Shown: positions 8,918 to 20,465, numbered from the stretch's first letter. The stretch: 21,872 bases of DNA from Saccoglossus kowalevskii (GCF_000003605.2 NW_003149281.1:132378-154249); one strand, 5' to 3'. Translations and numbers: made by a program. Notes: a model not told the origin generated them from the sequence alone.

Positions 8918-10283
8918 AACAGTTAGATAGCCATACCTACATCACATACTCATACCATACAGCTTATAATACAAGGTACCATTGCCAGAATAATAAAAAT
9001 CATCTCAATATTTCATGGCGCAATACAATAATTATAATCATTTAAATTACGGTGGTAAAAAATTATACAATCTTAACTTCAATCTCTGTAAAAATTTTTT
9101 TGCTTGAGACATAGGTTTCAAAATTTGGACACAACAAAATATTGATACAGTTGACTCAACCTGGACCCCCTCCCCTCCCCTCCTTGCATATGTGTCTGAA
9201 GTTTTACGAAACATTCAGTAAGCTAATCACATACTGTGAAGTAGCAGAATGCTAAACAAGTTGGAATTCTTGCAACATATTTTTAGTCTCTTATCTGCAT
9301 ATTTCAGCTGTAATAACAGAAATATTCCTTTTTTTAAAACTATTTTATTGTTTTTAAGTATGAACAATATATTGACAAGTCATGTATAACCTTTGATTTC
9401 TTGCATCTCATTACTATTATACAATGTCATTTTATTCTACTGATGTTTAGATAGATCTAGCAAGTTGCACATCATAATATTTAAAGAAAATCAGCGATGA
9501 TTTTTGGCCAATCCTGCGGCAAATCCTTTAGTGTTACATCTGGTGAGTCACTGAAAACTTGTTTTTTGTGCCATATTTGGATACTGAGCAGTATAAACAC
9601 TGATACATTGTAGGAGGTCACTGACTAGAACCTTCTTCACAAGGAGATGATTTACATGTGACAAAAATGAAGGTAGCACACATATTGAACTATAAAATAA
9701 GCAGACCACATACAAACATATCAATGTTTTTATACTAATAACAGGAACTTGTAAAAGTTTATGGTACTTGATAAAAGTAGGTTTGTCTGGTGGCAAACAA
9801 TGAATGGAAAAGAATCCTGTAGCACAAATGACATGAGGTTGACCTTGTTTCACTGACCGCATTTGTGCTGCTCACATCAAAAGGAAACATCAATACTTCA
9901 CATAAATCTACATATTCAATATTCCCTGTCATGCCATTTTGGTTTGACAATTTCAAAATGATTGGTTACGTAGATTGAATGTCACAAGCACTGCAAGTTT
10001 CAGATTAAACTAAATTGCTACAAAATATAATAATTTTGCTGTTAATGATGGAAATCTGTTGAAAATTGCCTGGAACAGCATGAACTATGCAGTGTTCTAT
10101 CATTCAGACCTATCCTTCTTGAAGGCCCCTCCTCTCACCCATATATAATATAATACATAAGTGATACTATAAGAATGTATGTGAAATTTGATTCTTTCAC
10201 CATAAATTTCAAAGAGATCAAATTATTAAAATAAAATAACGACATCAAGTGTATTCATTCGCCGTTTAACTTTTCCTACTCTT

Positions 10284-10585
10284 GGATATGTTGGCTTCAT
10301 ATCCGTATTTGCATATTTGCAAAATTCTATTGCGTTTTTTCACAAACCTCGTGCAAACCACCGGTATACTCTAACTTTAACACCAAAAAACGTGCTTGAA
10401 ATTTGTGATTTTCGGACAAAAAAAACAACCTAATGCAAAAAATAGAAATACGGATTTAAACTTCATGACCTTTGCTTCAAAACAGTGTAAAGTTTTTGAT
10501 CGCATGAATGACTGTAGAGATGACAATTAAAATTTTATTCACGTTAGTTAAATTATCAGCCCCGCTGATTTTCAGAATCACGTGA
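10284..10585. repeat. Cluster of inverted repeats with an E-box palindrome
   Basis: GGATATG and CATATCC (10284-10304) form a 7-bp stem. ATCCGTATTT (10301-10310) is inverted at 10446-10455. ATCAGC and GCTGAT pair around CCC (10555-10569). TCACGTGA (10578-10585) is a perfect palindromic E-box of the USF/MITF/TFEB type. The larger pair could be the termini of a decayed small element. Confidence 0.5.
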
Positions 10586-11539
10586 CGCTAAAACAAACAC
10601 AATGTTCACAAAATATTAATAGTAGGAAAATACAAGACAAGAGCTTTCTAAACATATATAGATTGTATGGTTTCTTGTAAAATTTATTCCGATTATAGGT
10701 GTTTACATTTTTCATGCAAAAAAACTATCCTGCTACCTTAAATAGATTCACTCTTCAATTATGTAGGTTTTACGCAAACAAATTTTCACAAATTATGTAA
10801 CCAATAAATTCATACAGTCAAAAAACTGGGTCATGGCAATTACTGAAATGGAGTTATGCAAAACACAAACTTTCATTTGTCTTTTAGTTCTAAAAGTTTC
10901 AAGTAAATATGATAATTGTTACATTGGAGATAATAAATTTAAATCCCTTTTTATGTGCAACTTTGGCATAGTATTAATACATGCATCTGCCATTCAGGGC
11001 AATTAGTACAACAGAATTCAGCTCACAAATCCACCCAAGATGCCTCAAGCAAATTTAGCAAGGGTTTACACACAGTGCACACAAGACAAAATACACTACC
11101 GGTAATAAGCAGAACTTCTAGTAAACAGTCAATAAAGTTAAAGTCCAGTTTTTAGCACTATTGATCTTCTTGGCCACAGTTGAGGATACCCCCTCTATGG
11201 GCCTCACACTTAGAAAACTATGCTTTTTTTAAATTAACAGTGTTAGCAACAGATGAATTGATATATTAGCACATAAAGTCAAAAGATTTCTGCAAAAATA
11301 TGATAAACATGATAGAAAATGCAACATACTATTGATCAAAGGGAAATACTTGCAGAGAGAGCCATAGCTGAACAGAAATTCCAGAACGAAATACCAACAC
11401 CAAATATGGAAATAATCCATGGAATACAGAAGAAATACACTTCTAATGGGAAAATAAAGGAATGTTTTGGGTAAAATTGGAAGGAGAGACTGACTAAGAC
11501 TAAGCTGGTAAACAATTCAGAATGATCGTAGAGTTATAC

Positions 11540-11640
11540 CTGGAATAAGTTTGAAGATGAGACTGAGATTCCTTCACCACAGCAGCTAGGAAGGAGGTTG
11601 CAGAGAGCTCAGGCAAATGAGAACTGTCAGACAAGACAGA
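11540..11640 (-). other. Candidate untranslated first exon of the minus-strand gene
   Basis: On the minus strand, a stretch of more balanced base composition ends at CTTATTCCAG followed by GTATAA, a plausible donor at 11539-11538. It directly follows a compact cluster of promoter motifs. The start-codon exon has its own acceptor, so an upstream noncoding exon must exist; this is the best candidate I see. The 5' boundary is uncertain by tens of bases. Confidence 0.4.
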
Positions 11641-11722
11641 GACAGCCAGCCAACAAACCCTATTAAGTTACAGTTCAGAAACTCAGCTGTTACTCCACAT
11701 TCATTGGCTAATGCAAATCACA
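11640..11722 (-). promoter_or_regulatory. Candidate promoter: CCAAT box, octamer, E-boxes, CArG-like site
   Basis: Read on the minus strand, the order is a CACATG-type E-box (GTCATGTGA), an octamer ATTTGCAT (11718-11711), a CCAAT box (11707-11703), a CAGCTG E-box (11689-11684) and ACTTAATAGG (11668-11659). The last differs at one base from the SRF CArG consensus and could also act as a weak TATA-like element. SRF and E-box control is typical of muscle actin-binding genes (family knowledge). Its use here is inference. Confidence 0.4.
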
Positions 11723-13254
11723 TGACCTCCCAACATTTTTCTTAATATAATGAATTAGGGCATTATTTTGATAGGCAACATCCAAAGATGAAGGAAAAAA
11801 TATATAATTGCTAAAACAACTATTAACACGGCAGAGAACCTTCTGTTTTTAGTTTTTTTTTGTTTAACTTAAAGATCAAACTCCTATAGGTCAAAGTTGA
11901 CATTCCTGGAATACTTTTAGTGACTGCCTTTTAAAAATGGATTCTAACCCTTGTAAAACATCCTGCATGAAACCTAAATGGTTGTATGAAACTTGACTTC
12001 TGTCTGACCTAACACACCATGACAAGCCGGACATGGAAAACAACCTTTTTTCTCAAATTAAAAAATCATATGGAACACTTTAAAGCAGTCTTAATCTTCA
12101 ACATATTCCACATACCATAATAAACCTAAGATGTATAGCTGTCCAACTTGAGTGGAATGAATGGCGAGGAGATGTAATAATAACTGTGTGTAACATTATT
12201 TTCATCATCCAGACTTATACAATACATAGGCAACAACTTGAATACATGTAGTACATACTTTAACAGTGGAATCCTGAATTGATTATAAAAAGATTTATTT
12301 TAATGCATTGTCTGCTGAAAGCCTCTCTATATGGCCAATATGAATGGTATATAACAGCGTAAGCTAGGGATGTGGTAAGTATATTTAAATTCCTACAAAG
12401 ATTGATAATATTTTTCAAGACACTGTGTACGACAGCAGCCCTACATGTAGTTGATTGAAATTCGAGTATAAAGGAACATGCACGAAAATAAAATTCCCAA
12501 GATCTGACCCAAATACTGTTAACAATACCATCACAAACATGTACTTGAAATTTATAAATACTACTTTAGCTGTCGCCATCCAAAGTGAGCTCTGTACAAA
12601 AACAGTTTCCAATTACTTACATTATAAAGACTAAAAACACATAACCCAACCTACCCAATTATTATCGGAGGAAATAAGAGATTCAATTAATTAAAGCATT
12701 CAAATATCTATAAAACACCTATATTTAACACACACAGAATGAGCAGCCCTCCCTACATTGTTAGAAATGAATGATTTATTTCATTTCCAGCGACCCATTA
12801 CATGGACAATTGAAAATGATTGTATATCCCATACCTCCACAGATCATTCATGTCTTCAGAATTAAACTGCACTAGTTTATTTATGGTATATTCTGATGTT
12901 TCATTTTACTTGATCAAGTCAACAACACGACATTATACTGAATAAAGTGTAGATAATAGAGTGGCATACTAATCAACCATTGCATGGAGTTCAATAAAAA
13001 GAGAACTTTGAAGAGAGAGACTTGACAATGCTTTTTCTTTCATTATATGTCTTTACATTATATTTGTTATCGTGGGGGTGGTTAGAATTAGTGAAAGTAA
13101 GGTCATTGCCATTGCTTGTTTGCATGTAACACAAATTTCACTTGAATGTTCTAGTACAGATACAGTAAATGTCAGCAACAATGCTCCTTATATTAGAACC
13201 TTGTATATTTCGGTACAAATAGTTGGTGGTATGTAAGCTTTTATATTTTTATAG
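11723..13254. other. Intergenic or intronic, no gene recognised
   Basis: AT-rich sequence. The only ORF of note, a 65-codon minus frame at 12415-12612, has no recognisable features. Confidence 0.5.
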
Positions 13255-13466
13255 GGAGGCATGGCTGATCATTTTGATGAGATCATGGTGGACATTGTCC
13301 CATGTATACAAAAAAATGTAGTTCCGAAATCTATAATACAAGACAGGGCAGCATTGACCGCCTGTCTACCACAATGGCACTGAGACAGCTTAATGAACTA
13401 CCACAACATCAACCAGACAACTACAACAAGCACTTGTGGATTTTAACCAAGCCACCCACAAAGTAG
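13255..13466 (+). pseudogene. Broken CARD-like (death-fold) reading frame
   Basis: After a pyrimidine-rich acceptor-like sequence ending TTTTTATAG (13254), a frame opens with GGCATGG and reads MADHFDEIMVDIVPCIQ, then KNVVPKSIIQD, before a stop at 13381-13383. Shifting by one base near 13345, the adjacent frame reads SIDRLSTTMALRQLNELPQ followed by HQPDNYNKHLWIL and stops at 13464-13466. Together these resemble CARD helices: the (Q)KNV.....I segment and the R.LL..LP....D.Y..FL segment are typical of the family. CARDs mediate adaptor assembly in apoptosis and innate immunity (family knowledge). The frameshift and short length suggest a relic or a single decayed exon, not a working gene. Recognition is by eye only. 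Confidence 0.35.
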
Positions 13467-14135
13467 ATTTTTTGCCCTTGATGCAGTATTACTCCCTTGG
13501 GCCTAAAAGCCTCAGGGTCTTGGTCATCTCCCTTTTAGGTATGCAGTGGCAATTATAAACTTGGCGACTATAGCAATGTCTACAAGTGTAGTGTTCTCAA
13601 ATGTTGCATGCTAAAAAATAATATAATAACTACTTGTTTTCAACTTGTCAATCTCCTAACTTTGATTTCACACCTATTTTGCATAAATACATCCACTTGA
13701 CCCACTGTACATACGAGGTCACCAATTCCTATTATGCAGCACATACATATACACCAGAACACTCTTCAAAGGTAGGTGCATTTGTTGACTTTTGTTTACA
13801 TTCACTAGATGCTTCAATCCACAGTGAAATGTCAGTCTAAAAGTCTTTTGTAATAAATTAAACAATCGCAAATTTGGTTAAGAGTCAGCAGGCTATGACA
13901 CTATTGGTCTCTGAAACCTCCACAATGCAGGTTTTCAGCGAAGTACATAAAGCACATCTCAGTCTGTAACACTGATTCTTAAAAACAGGTCCATGTCATG
14001 ATCTCCTAAAAGCTGCCAGAGCCAATCACAAACAATGTTTTTTTTTGGATAACCATGTCAGTTTTTCACAATCTGGTGCTAATGAAATCCTTGCTATTCT
14101 ACTGACTTACTGTTCTGGTCCATCTTTGAGAATGT
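13467..14135. other. No gene recognised
   Basis: It contains a CCTAAAAG/CTTTTAGG inverted pair (about 13501-13540) and otherwise nothing I can support. Confidence 0.4.
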
Positions 14136-14308
14136 TACTGTAAAATATGTATTAGAAACCGCAGCTTCTGTTAAAATGGTACAATGCAACATAGGGGATG
14201 TGGCTTCTATTAGAGCATCTACACATATATGAAATGAAGAATTTTTGGTTATCAATTATGGGTGCGACTTTTATTAGGGATGTGGCTTCTAATACAGATT
14301 TTACGGTA
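14136..14308. mobile_element. 173-bp MITE with 22-bp terminal inverted repeats
   Basis: The left terminus TACTGTAAAATATGTATTAG plus AA (14136-14157) matches the reverse complement of 14287-14308 at 20 of 22 positions, and weaker pairing extends inward. TA lies at both ends, consistent with a TA target site. The interior repeats GATGTGGCTTCTATTAG-like words in the same orientation (near 14197 and 14279). There is no coding capacity. Confidence 0.85.
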
Positions 14309-15048
14309 CTTTGCATTTCCTATTTCCATGGTGTAGTGTAAACCACTTACAGTATTCAGACTAGCCACCCATGACACTAACTGAGCACATATAATTACAT
14401 AGAATATACATGTATTACATAAAACTTATTTTGTTTAAATTAAAACAAATTAAGTATTCAGTAAATTTGGTAACTTAAAAACTACTGAAGGTCATTCATA
14501 GAAAATATACTGCCCTGTACTGGGTGAAGAGGAGTAAGGTGCAATAAAATGAGTACAAATGTATCCAGATGAGATGTGTTACCATAGTGAATTCATCACG
14601 GCTATTCATTCAACTCTCAGAACTCAACAGGACAACATTCCCTGTATCCAAGGCGATGGCAGCATTTCCTAATCATTGTCTTGATTTGAAGTCATTGAGA
14701 GCATCGTATATAATAAAAACGACGCGTATGTATACACAGAAGAACCATCACCTTGAGGACAGAGCGTCCAGTATGTTGCTGGACAATATGAACCTACTTG
14801 GACCACCAAGCGACATACTGCATCTAATCATGTAGAGACAAACTATGAATACAATTGCCAGTCTAATCTGCTGGGTATTCATTTCACAATAGGCAATAAA
14901 CTTAGTTTCAAAAAGTCAAATTTCATGGGTCCATTAGTTAATTACTGATCAATGTTAGAATTGCTAAGAAAGTATTCAAACTGAAACAAGTCATGTCATA
15001 ACATGACAAGAATCTCTGCAGGTTCAATAGTACATAAAAATAAATTGA
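14309..15048. other. No gene recognised
   Basis: An 88-codon plus frame at 14569-14835 sits in sequence less AT-rich than its surroundings, but I recognise no domain and both strands are partly open. GTCATGT and ACATGAC (14990-15007) form a small hairpin around CATA. Confidence 0.4.
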
Positions 15049-15430
15049 ATCGGCCATTTTGAATCAAAACTTGAAACAAGTATATCTTGTGTAACCTGAT
15101 GTGCAATGTTGCGAAGTTTGATTGTACTGATATAACTCTAGAACATCATTCATTACCACAAAATTTCTGTCATTCAGGCATTTTGAATCTGATCTGAAAA
15201 ACAATATGTTTTCAATATGTTCAATTTATGTACCAAATTAAACAATAGCTGCCCATATACGACCGAGATCCAATGGCAGGAATGCTTGATTTTGATGAAT
15301 ATATAACACTAAAATTGCCACCATTCAGCACCTTGAATCTGATCAACAAAAAAATACATATACATGTGCAACATGATGTACGGTGTATCTATAAATTTGA
15401 AAAGTTTGAATTCCCTCATGATAGATAATA
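15049..15430. repeat. Diverged tandem repeat, about 120-150 bp unit, about 3 copies
   Basis: The anchor words CGGCCATTTTGAATC (about 15051), CATTCAGGCATTTTGAATCT (15171) and CATTCAGCACCTTGAATCTG (15322) recur at about 122- and 151-bp spacing. Shared words follow each anchor, such as GATGTGCAATG or ATGTGCAACATGATG and AAGTTTGA. Confidence 0.65.
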
Positions 15431-16149
15431 TTAGGAATAAGATCAGCAGAACAAAAAATAGTTGTGAGTTGATTAACTCCACCTTTTTTTTTTATTCTTT
15501 AGAATAATAAATGTACATCAATCAAAAAATGCTGTTTTATATGTTTTAATTAAAACAAGACAAAACAAAGTGATTGGATTGGTCAGGCAGGTGCCTGCTT
15601 CCTTTTTGCAAAGCAGTCATGCATCAACCAGACGGAAACAGCCTACCTCACAACATGAGCTCATACATTGTGTAACAGCTCTTTCCATTCATACACATGC
15701 CTTAGTTTACTACAGTGTAGCAACAAATGTTGCTACTTTTCGCTGGATATTGTAGGACTACACTTCAGACATTTCATACACAGCCACTTAACCATTTTTG
15801 TCAATTACAAAGTTTAAAAACTTTGTAAACCATTCTGAATGATCAAACCACAATACTATTTATCATACTTTTAGTTACAGCCCAGTTAATAAATCAAAGA
15901 AAGCTTAGGGTCGAAGTATTGGCAACATAAACTTGTATTATATAATATTAAAAAATAATTAGCCTTCCAAACAAGCTTTGCAACAAATATTTGTCTGCTA
16001 TTTGAGATGTAGATTGTGTAAACCCATTATTGAAGTTTATATATATTTGATTTTACATACCGGTATGTGGTTTTTCAGCCAAATTTAATTTTAATCTAGT
16101 TCAATTTAAATCTGATTTTTTGAGATATCAGAAAAATAATAAGATAATC
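15431..16149. other. No gene recognised
   Basis: AT-rich. It contains a 14-bp perfect palindrome ACATACCGGTATGT (16055-16068). Confidence 0.5.
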
Positions 16150-16930
16150 AATGAGAATGTTTGTCATTATTAAACTAATCACATCTGTGGATTACCTTAG
16201 AGATTCTATGAAACAAATTTCAATGAAATGTGATGATTATGCAAATTTAGCAATTAGTATGCTTGAATTTCAAACTAAAACTAATTAGATCTGTGTATTG
16301 TTGCAGGGCACATATGTACCAAGGTTTATTATCATGTGATGATTAGTTCTTATGAATGGAAATCTGAAAAGTGAATTATTATGCAAATTAGGTAAATACT
16401 ACGGATATATAAACCCAAAACTAGTCTTAGACTATTTACGTACCACGATTCATTATAAAAAGATAATAAGTACTTGAGATATTGATGTAAAAGCTGACTA
16501 ATTATTATGTACAACTAATAATGTCACAGACCATCAATATATCAAGTTTTATTGAAATACGATTAGAACTTGAGATATATGAATTATTATGCAAATTACG
16601 TAATTAATATGCACAATTAAACCAAAACTAAACAGGTCTGTCCATTGTCCTAGAGCATACATGCACCAAGTTTCATTGAAATGTGATTAGTACTTGAGAT
16701 ATCAGTGGAAAAGCTGAAAATCAATGCAAATTGGGTGATTTTTACCCAAAACTAATCAGGTCTGTGCATTGTCCCTATGAATCAAGCTTCATCAAAATCT
16801 TTAAATATCAGTGGAATAGCTCTAATCTGCACAATAGCCCAGTGCATCTGATCTATGCATCAAGTTTCATCAAAAACCAACAAATTGTTCTTGAAATCTG
16901 CCAGAACACACATACAGATATTCGCAAACA
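16150..16930. repeat. Diverged tandem repeat, about 90-135 bp unit, 6-7 copies
   Basis: Each unit contains a CTAATCAGGTCTGTGCATTG-like word, then a GCACCAAGTTTCATTGAAAT-like word, then TACTTGAGATATCAGTGGAA and an ATGCAAATT block. Starts lie near 16175, 16282, 16420, 16516, 16628, 16750 and 16840. The copy at 16628-16745 is the best preserved. Confidence 0.75.
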
Positions 16931-19900
16931 GGAGTCAACAATTATTATGAGGGAACAACTGGCCTTGAATACCTGAACTAGAATTAATTTGATAACAATG
17001 ATACTTGGAAACAATTCGCACAAACTGGCATAGTTGAAATAGGTTAACGTTTACGAAGCATGAAGAGTTATTGTCACCTACCTTACAAAACTTAAGTTGT
17101 TATAGATGGTCACAACACTATTTATATTGTTACTGAGTCAAAGGGGAACAGCCTTACACAAAGTGTGTACAAGCATCAACTTCACTAATGTGGGCAGCCA
17201 TGCACACACAATGACCCCTATGACACTGAGCATTCAGATGAAACACTTTTCATGACAGGAACTTACTCCTCAATTAATTACCAATTTAAAAAAAAAAAAA
17301 TACACTATTAATCTAAGTTTAATGTTGTCACTAAAGTCAAATATTGAGTCTGAAAATAAAACGTATTTGTAGTAAAGGTATGAATACATATTCTATGGTA
17401 TACCAGTATCAGTCACCCTAAATAAACTTATTAACCCAAAGAGTTTTACATTAAGGTTCAACTGCAGTTGTAAAGAACAGTTTTTTCTTGAATTGTATAA
17501 TAGGACATCACAGCTTGAGCTCTGAATATTTGTGATCACAGTTTTAAACATAACTGGATTGATTTGCTGAAGGTTTGAATTTTAGTCATGATGCTAACTC
17601 CGGATATTAAAGAAAAGTTACACAACTAACTTCTTGATAAACCAACACGTTTTTTTAGTGGGGCACATTGTCAAAAAGTCAAAAATATAAGGAAATAACA
17701 ATTCTGGAAAAGCATGCAGTTGCAGAATAGTATGATTTTATTAATTGCAAGCCAGTGTTTTCCTAAGATATGTATGGTAGTATAATTATTATTACAAAAT
17801 AAGGTTCCTGTGTAATTTGCATACTAGTATATAAAAAATCTGTAGTAAGGTGAGTTCATGGAGCACACCGGCTAACATGTATGCTGTCTGGATGTCAAAT
17901 GTGCAGATAAATTGCAAAACTGCACTCGGCAGGAATCATGATACTGTGTTTTTTCAAATGGATTAGTTGACCACTTCGCACTAGTCTCACAGCAACCATG
18001 AGGAAAGCTATTTCATACATGCCTCAAACCAACAAAATACCCCACTTAGCAAGCAAGCAAAAAAGGTTTCACTGCAATGTTAACTTGACCTATTTATTAC
18101 CTTATAATGTACTTTGAATAATAGCATTCAGAATCCGTGGTTTCATGACAGAGGAGCACTCCTCATGATAAAGTGCTTACACATGAACACACATGATATG
18201 GAACACTTCTTGACAAGTACTTGTCTCACAATTGATGGAATGACTCTTTTTGTGATAACCAAAACACAACAATCTATGAGAAGTACATCACTAAAACCCC
18301 ATGGACTGTAAAACTGATCTTCATAGTTCCAATTTATAGAACTACCTGGCAGTCCATAAAACGCAATGAGGACAAATGTGAGCATTGTTCGTCATTTTTG
18401 CAGTGTTCTTTCTGAATGGATAAAGCAATGAACAGATTTATGCTTTCACAAGTATGTAGACTACAACACATGTACTACGAACACCTAAGGACCAGTAATG
18501 ACAGTCACACTAAAGATGATGAAAACGAAAAGAGAAGTGGAGAGGCTTGTCAACATAGCTAACTCAAATGATAGTGGACAAAATCTATTCATCCCAACAT
18601 GCAGGTTGTTTTCACTATCTAATATACAAATTTGCTAATGGTGACCAGTTGTGACAACACATGGTAGTAAGAACATAGCCTGGCTCTTCACATACATCTG
18701 GCTAAAATTAAAGGTTCAAAATACTCAAATATTGAAAATACTAAGCACACATACAAGTAAGTTGCATTTGTGCACAGCTCCTCAGCACAGCCTAAGAGGT
18801 CAAAAACGTTCCTTGCTAAGAAAACGTGTGTGATTGCTAAGTATGGGTTAAATCTGATCCATTTTAAGACCAGGTCCATATCCCTAACACAGAACTAACA
18901 TGTATACATGTACCTTCCCGGTTACTATATTGAGTTATCATGGTTAAAAGGACTGAACATTTGTATAACCGCTGTTTCCTTCTGTGCAGGAACGTTATTG
19001 GGCTTAGCTAATATGCGAACATATGAGATTAGCTTAAATCTTAGCCTGTACTTGGTGTTGCCTGAACCATGGAAGGTAGGAGGACAAGGACACTATTTTT
19101 CTACCCTGTTCCATGATTGCTTCAATTTATTTACATGGTAAACAATCCTGTGATGCGATTACATGAACAATTGTTTCTTCCCGTATCGCTCCAACAAAAA
19201 TGAAATCAAAATATTTAAATACAGTAGAATAAAATATTTGTTTCAACATCATACATCAGCGCTCATGTAATCGACTCAGCCTATGTGAAAATGTATGATT
19301 GAAAGCTCCACTTTGACTTTTTCAAATGCTTCGGGAATAAACTGAACGTGCATTTTGTTCAAACTGAAACAATTTAACAATAGGAGCAAAGCAGTCTAGT
19401 CTACTCATGCTGGAAAACAACTAGCTAGTGTTCTGCACATGTATTCAGCTGCCTCTTTTCTCATGCACATAGCAAGTTGCAGTTGATTTTTTTTTCAGTC
19501 CCAAAAATCGTGAGTCCAGCCGTTTGGTTCAGTAAATAATCAGAAGCAATGATGGGTTAAAAGAAAAAGCAAGAGAAACAAAAGATATAAATCAGATTAA
19601 AACCCAGTCCACTCTCCTTGTCCTATCTTCAATGCATGAACACTACAATGGAGCATATATAAATACCGGTAGTATGTTTGCTACCTTAGTAGAACCACTT
19701 GCAGCATCAAATCTTTTACATTCAATGATGTGTGACAGAAGAGAATATCTATAAGTGTCCATAAAGCTAGGATCCTATGTGTTGCATAGTGTGTAATGAC
19801 CCGCCCTGCAAAGCACTGCACATATATTATGCATAAGAAGAGTTGAATGGGGAATATATTTATGCACTACACAATACACATACATGAAATATTACTTTTA

Positions 19901-19970
19901 GCCTCATACGAATTGTACTATAAAGCTAAACATCTATGATAGATATGGAAAAAAAGTTCCTACCCAGAAT
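16931..19970. other. No gene recognised
   Basis: AT-rich sequence with a nested hairpin at 18301-18357, a poly-A run near 17287 and a TACCGGTA at 19664-19671. The short frames (18114-18311, 18143-18385, 18651-18833, 18908-19141) show no domain or splice support. Confidence 0.5.
18301..18357. repeat. Nested hairpin
   Basis: The outer arms ATGGACTG (18301-18308) and CAGTCCAT (18350-18357) enclose inner arms TAGTTC (18324-18329) and GAACTA (18339-18344). Both stems are perfect. Confidence 0.7.
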
Positions 19971-20153
19971 GCCTGAATGGGGAGGGATGTGCCTGAATAG
20001 AGGAGGGATGGATGTGCCTGAATAGGGGAGGGATGGATGTGCCTGAATAGGGGAGGGATAAGCCTGAATGGTGGAAGGATGTGCATGAATGAGAAGGGGA
20101 TGGATGTGCGTGAATGAGAAAAGGATGGACGTGCCTGAATAGGGGAAAGGTGT
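19971..20153 (+). repeat. Minisatellite, 8 units of 20, 21 or 25 bp
   Basis: Units start with GCCTGAAT or a one-base variant at 19971, 19991, 20016, 20041, 20062, 20083, 20108 and 20133. The consensus is GCCTGAATAGGGGAGGGATG followed by GATGT in long units; short units lack about four bases of the GATG end. Lengths run 20, 25, 25, 21, 21, 25, 25, 21. Two overlapping minus-strand frames here are translations of the repeat, not genes. Confidence 0.9.
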
Positions 20154-20465
20154 GCCATAAGCAGCATACTGCAGGGCATTTATGTTTTACATTCTCTAAT
20201 CTACATATAATAGCAGAGAGCAATCTTTACAAGGTCATCACAAACCCTTATATAGCAGACTCATGAGATGCCACAGGCTACAAAGTACATGTAGGAGGAC
20301 ATGCACCAATGAACTCATGTTCCAATTGATATTTAAAAATGAGATAACAAAGAAAACGTGAAGAATAATGCATTTTTAAAAGAGTGTGTAATTCATATCA
20401 GGTTCTACACAAGTTATATCAAACTACAAATGTCAACTACCAGTATGCCGTAATGAGACAAAAGC
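20154..20465. other. No gene recognised
   Basis: AT-rich, with nothing I can support. Confidence 0.4.

Larger units (their letters stand above)
7837..11539 (-). other. Large first intron (if the untranslated exon at 11540 is correct)
   Basis: It holds a MITE (7957-8167), a strong hairpin (8878-8917), a C-rich run (about 9164-9182) and inverted repeats with a perfect E-box palindrome (about 10284-10585). Long first introns often contain enhancers. No coding exon is supported; the 104-codon minus frame at 9548-9862 has no recognisable domain. Confidence 0.4.

Noticed and set aside
9160-9185. C-rich run as a G-quadruplex on the minus strand
   Set aside because: It has only three runs of four or more G and a final GG, so a canonical three-tier four-run quadruplex is not met.
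9548-9862. 104-codon minus-strand ORF, the longest in the window
   Set aside because: No recognisable domain, no splice or promoter context. It lies in the large intron, and its composition fits chance translation of AT-rich DNA.
14569-14835. 88-codon plus-strand ORF in less AT-rich sequence
   Set aside because: I could not recognise a family, and the minus strand is also open for about 50 codons. Without a database search it cannot be supported as an exon.
19934-20223. Two overlapping minus-strand frames with repeating Ser/His/Pro motifs
   Set aside because: They are translations of the 21/25-bp minisatellite; both frames stay open because the unit lacks stops.
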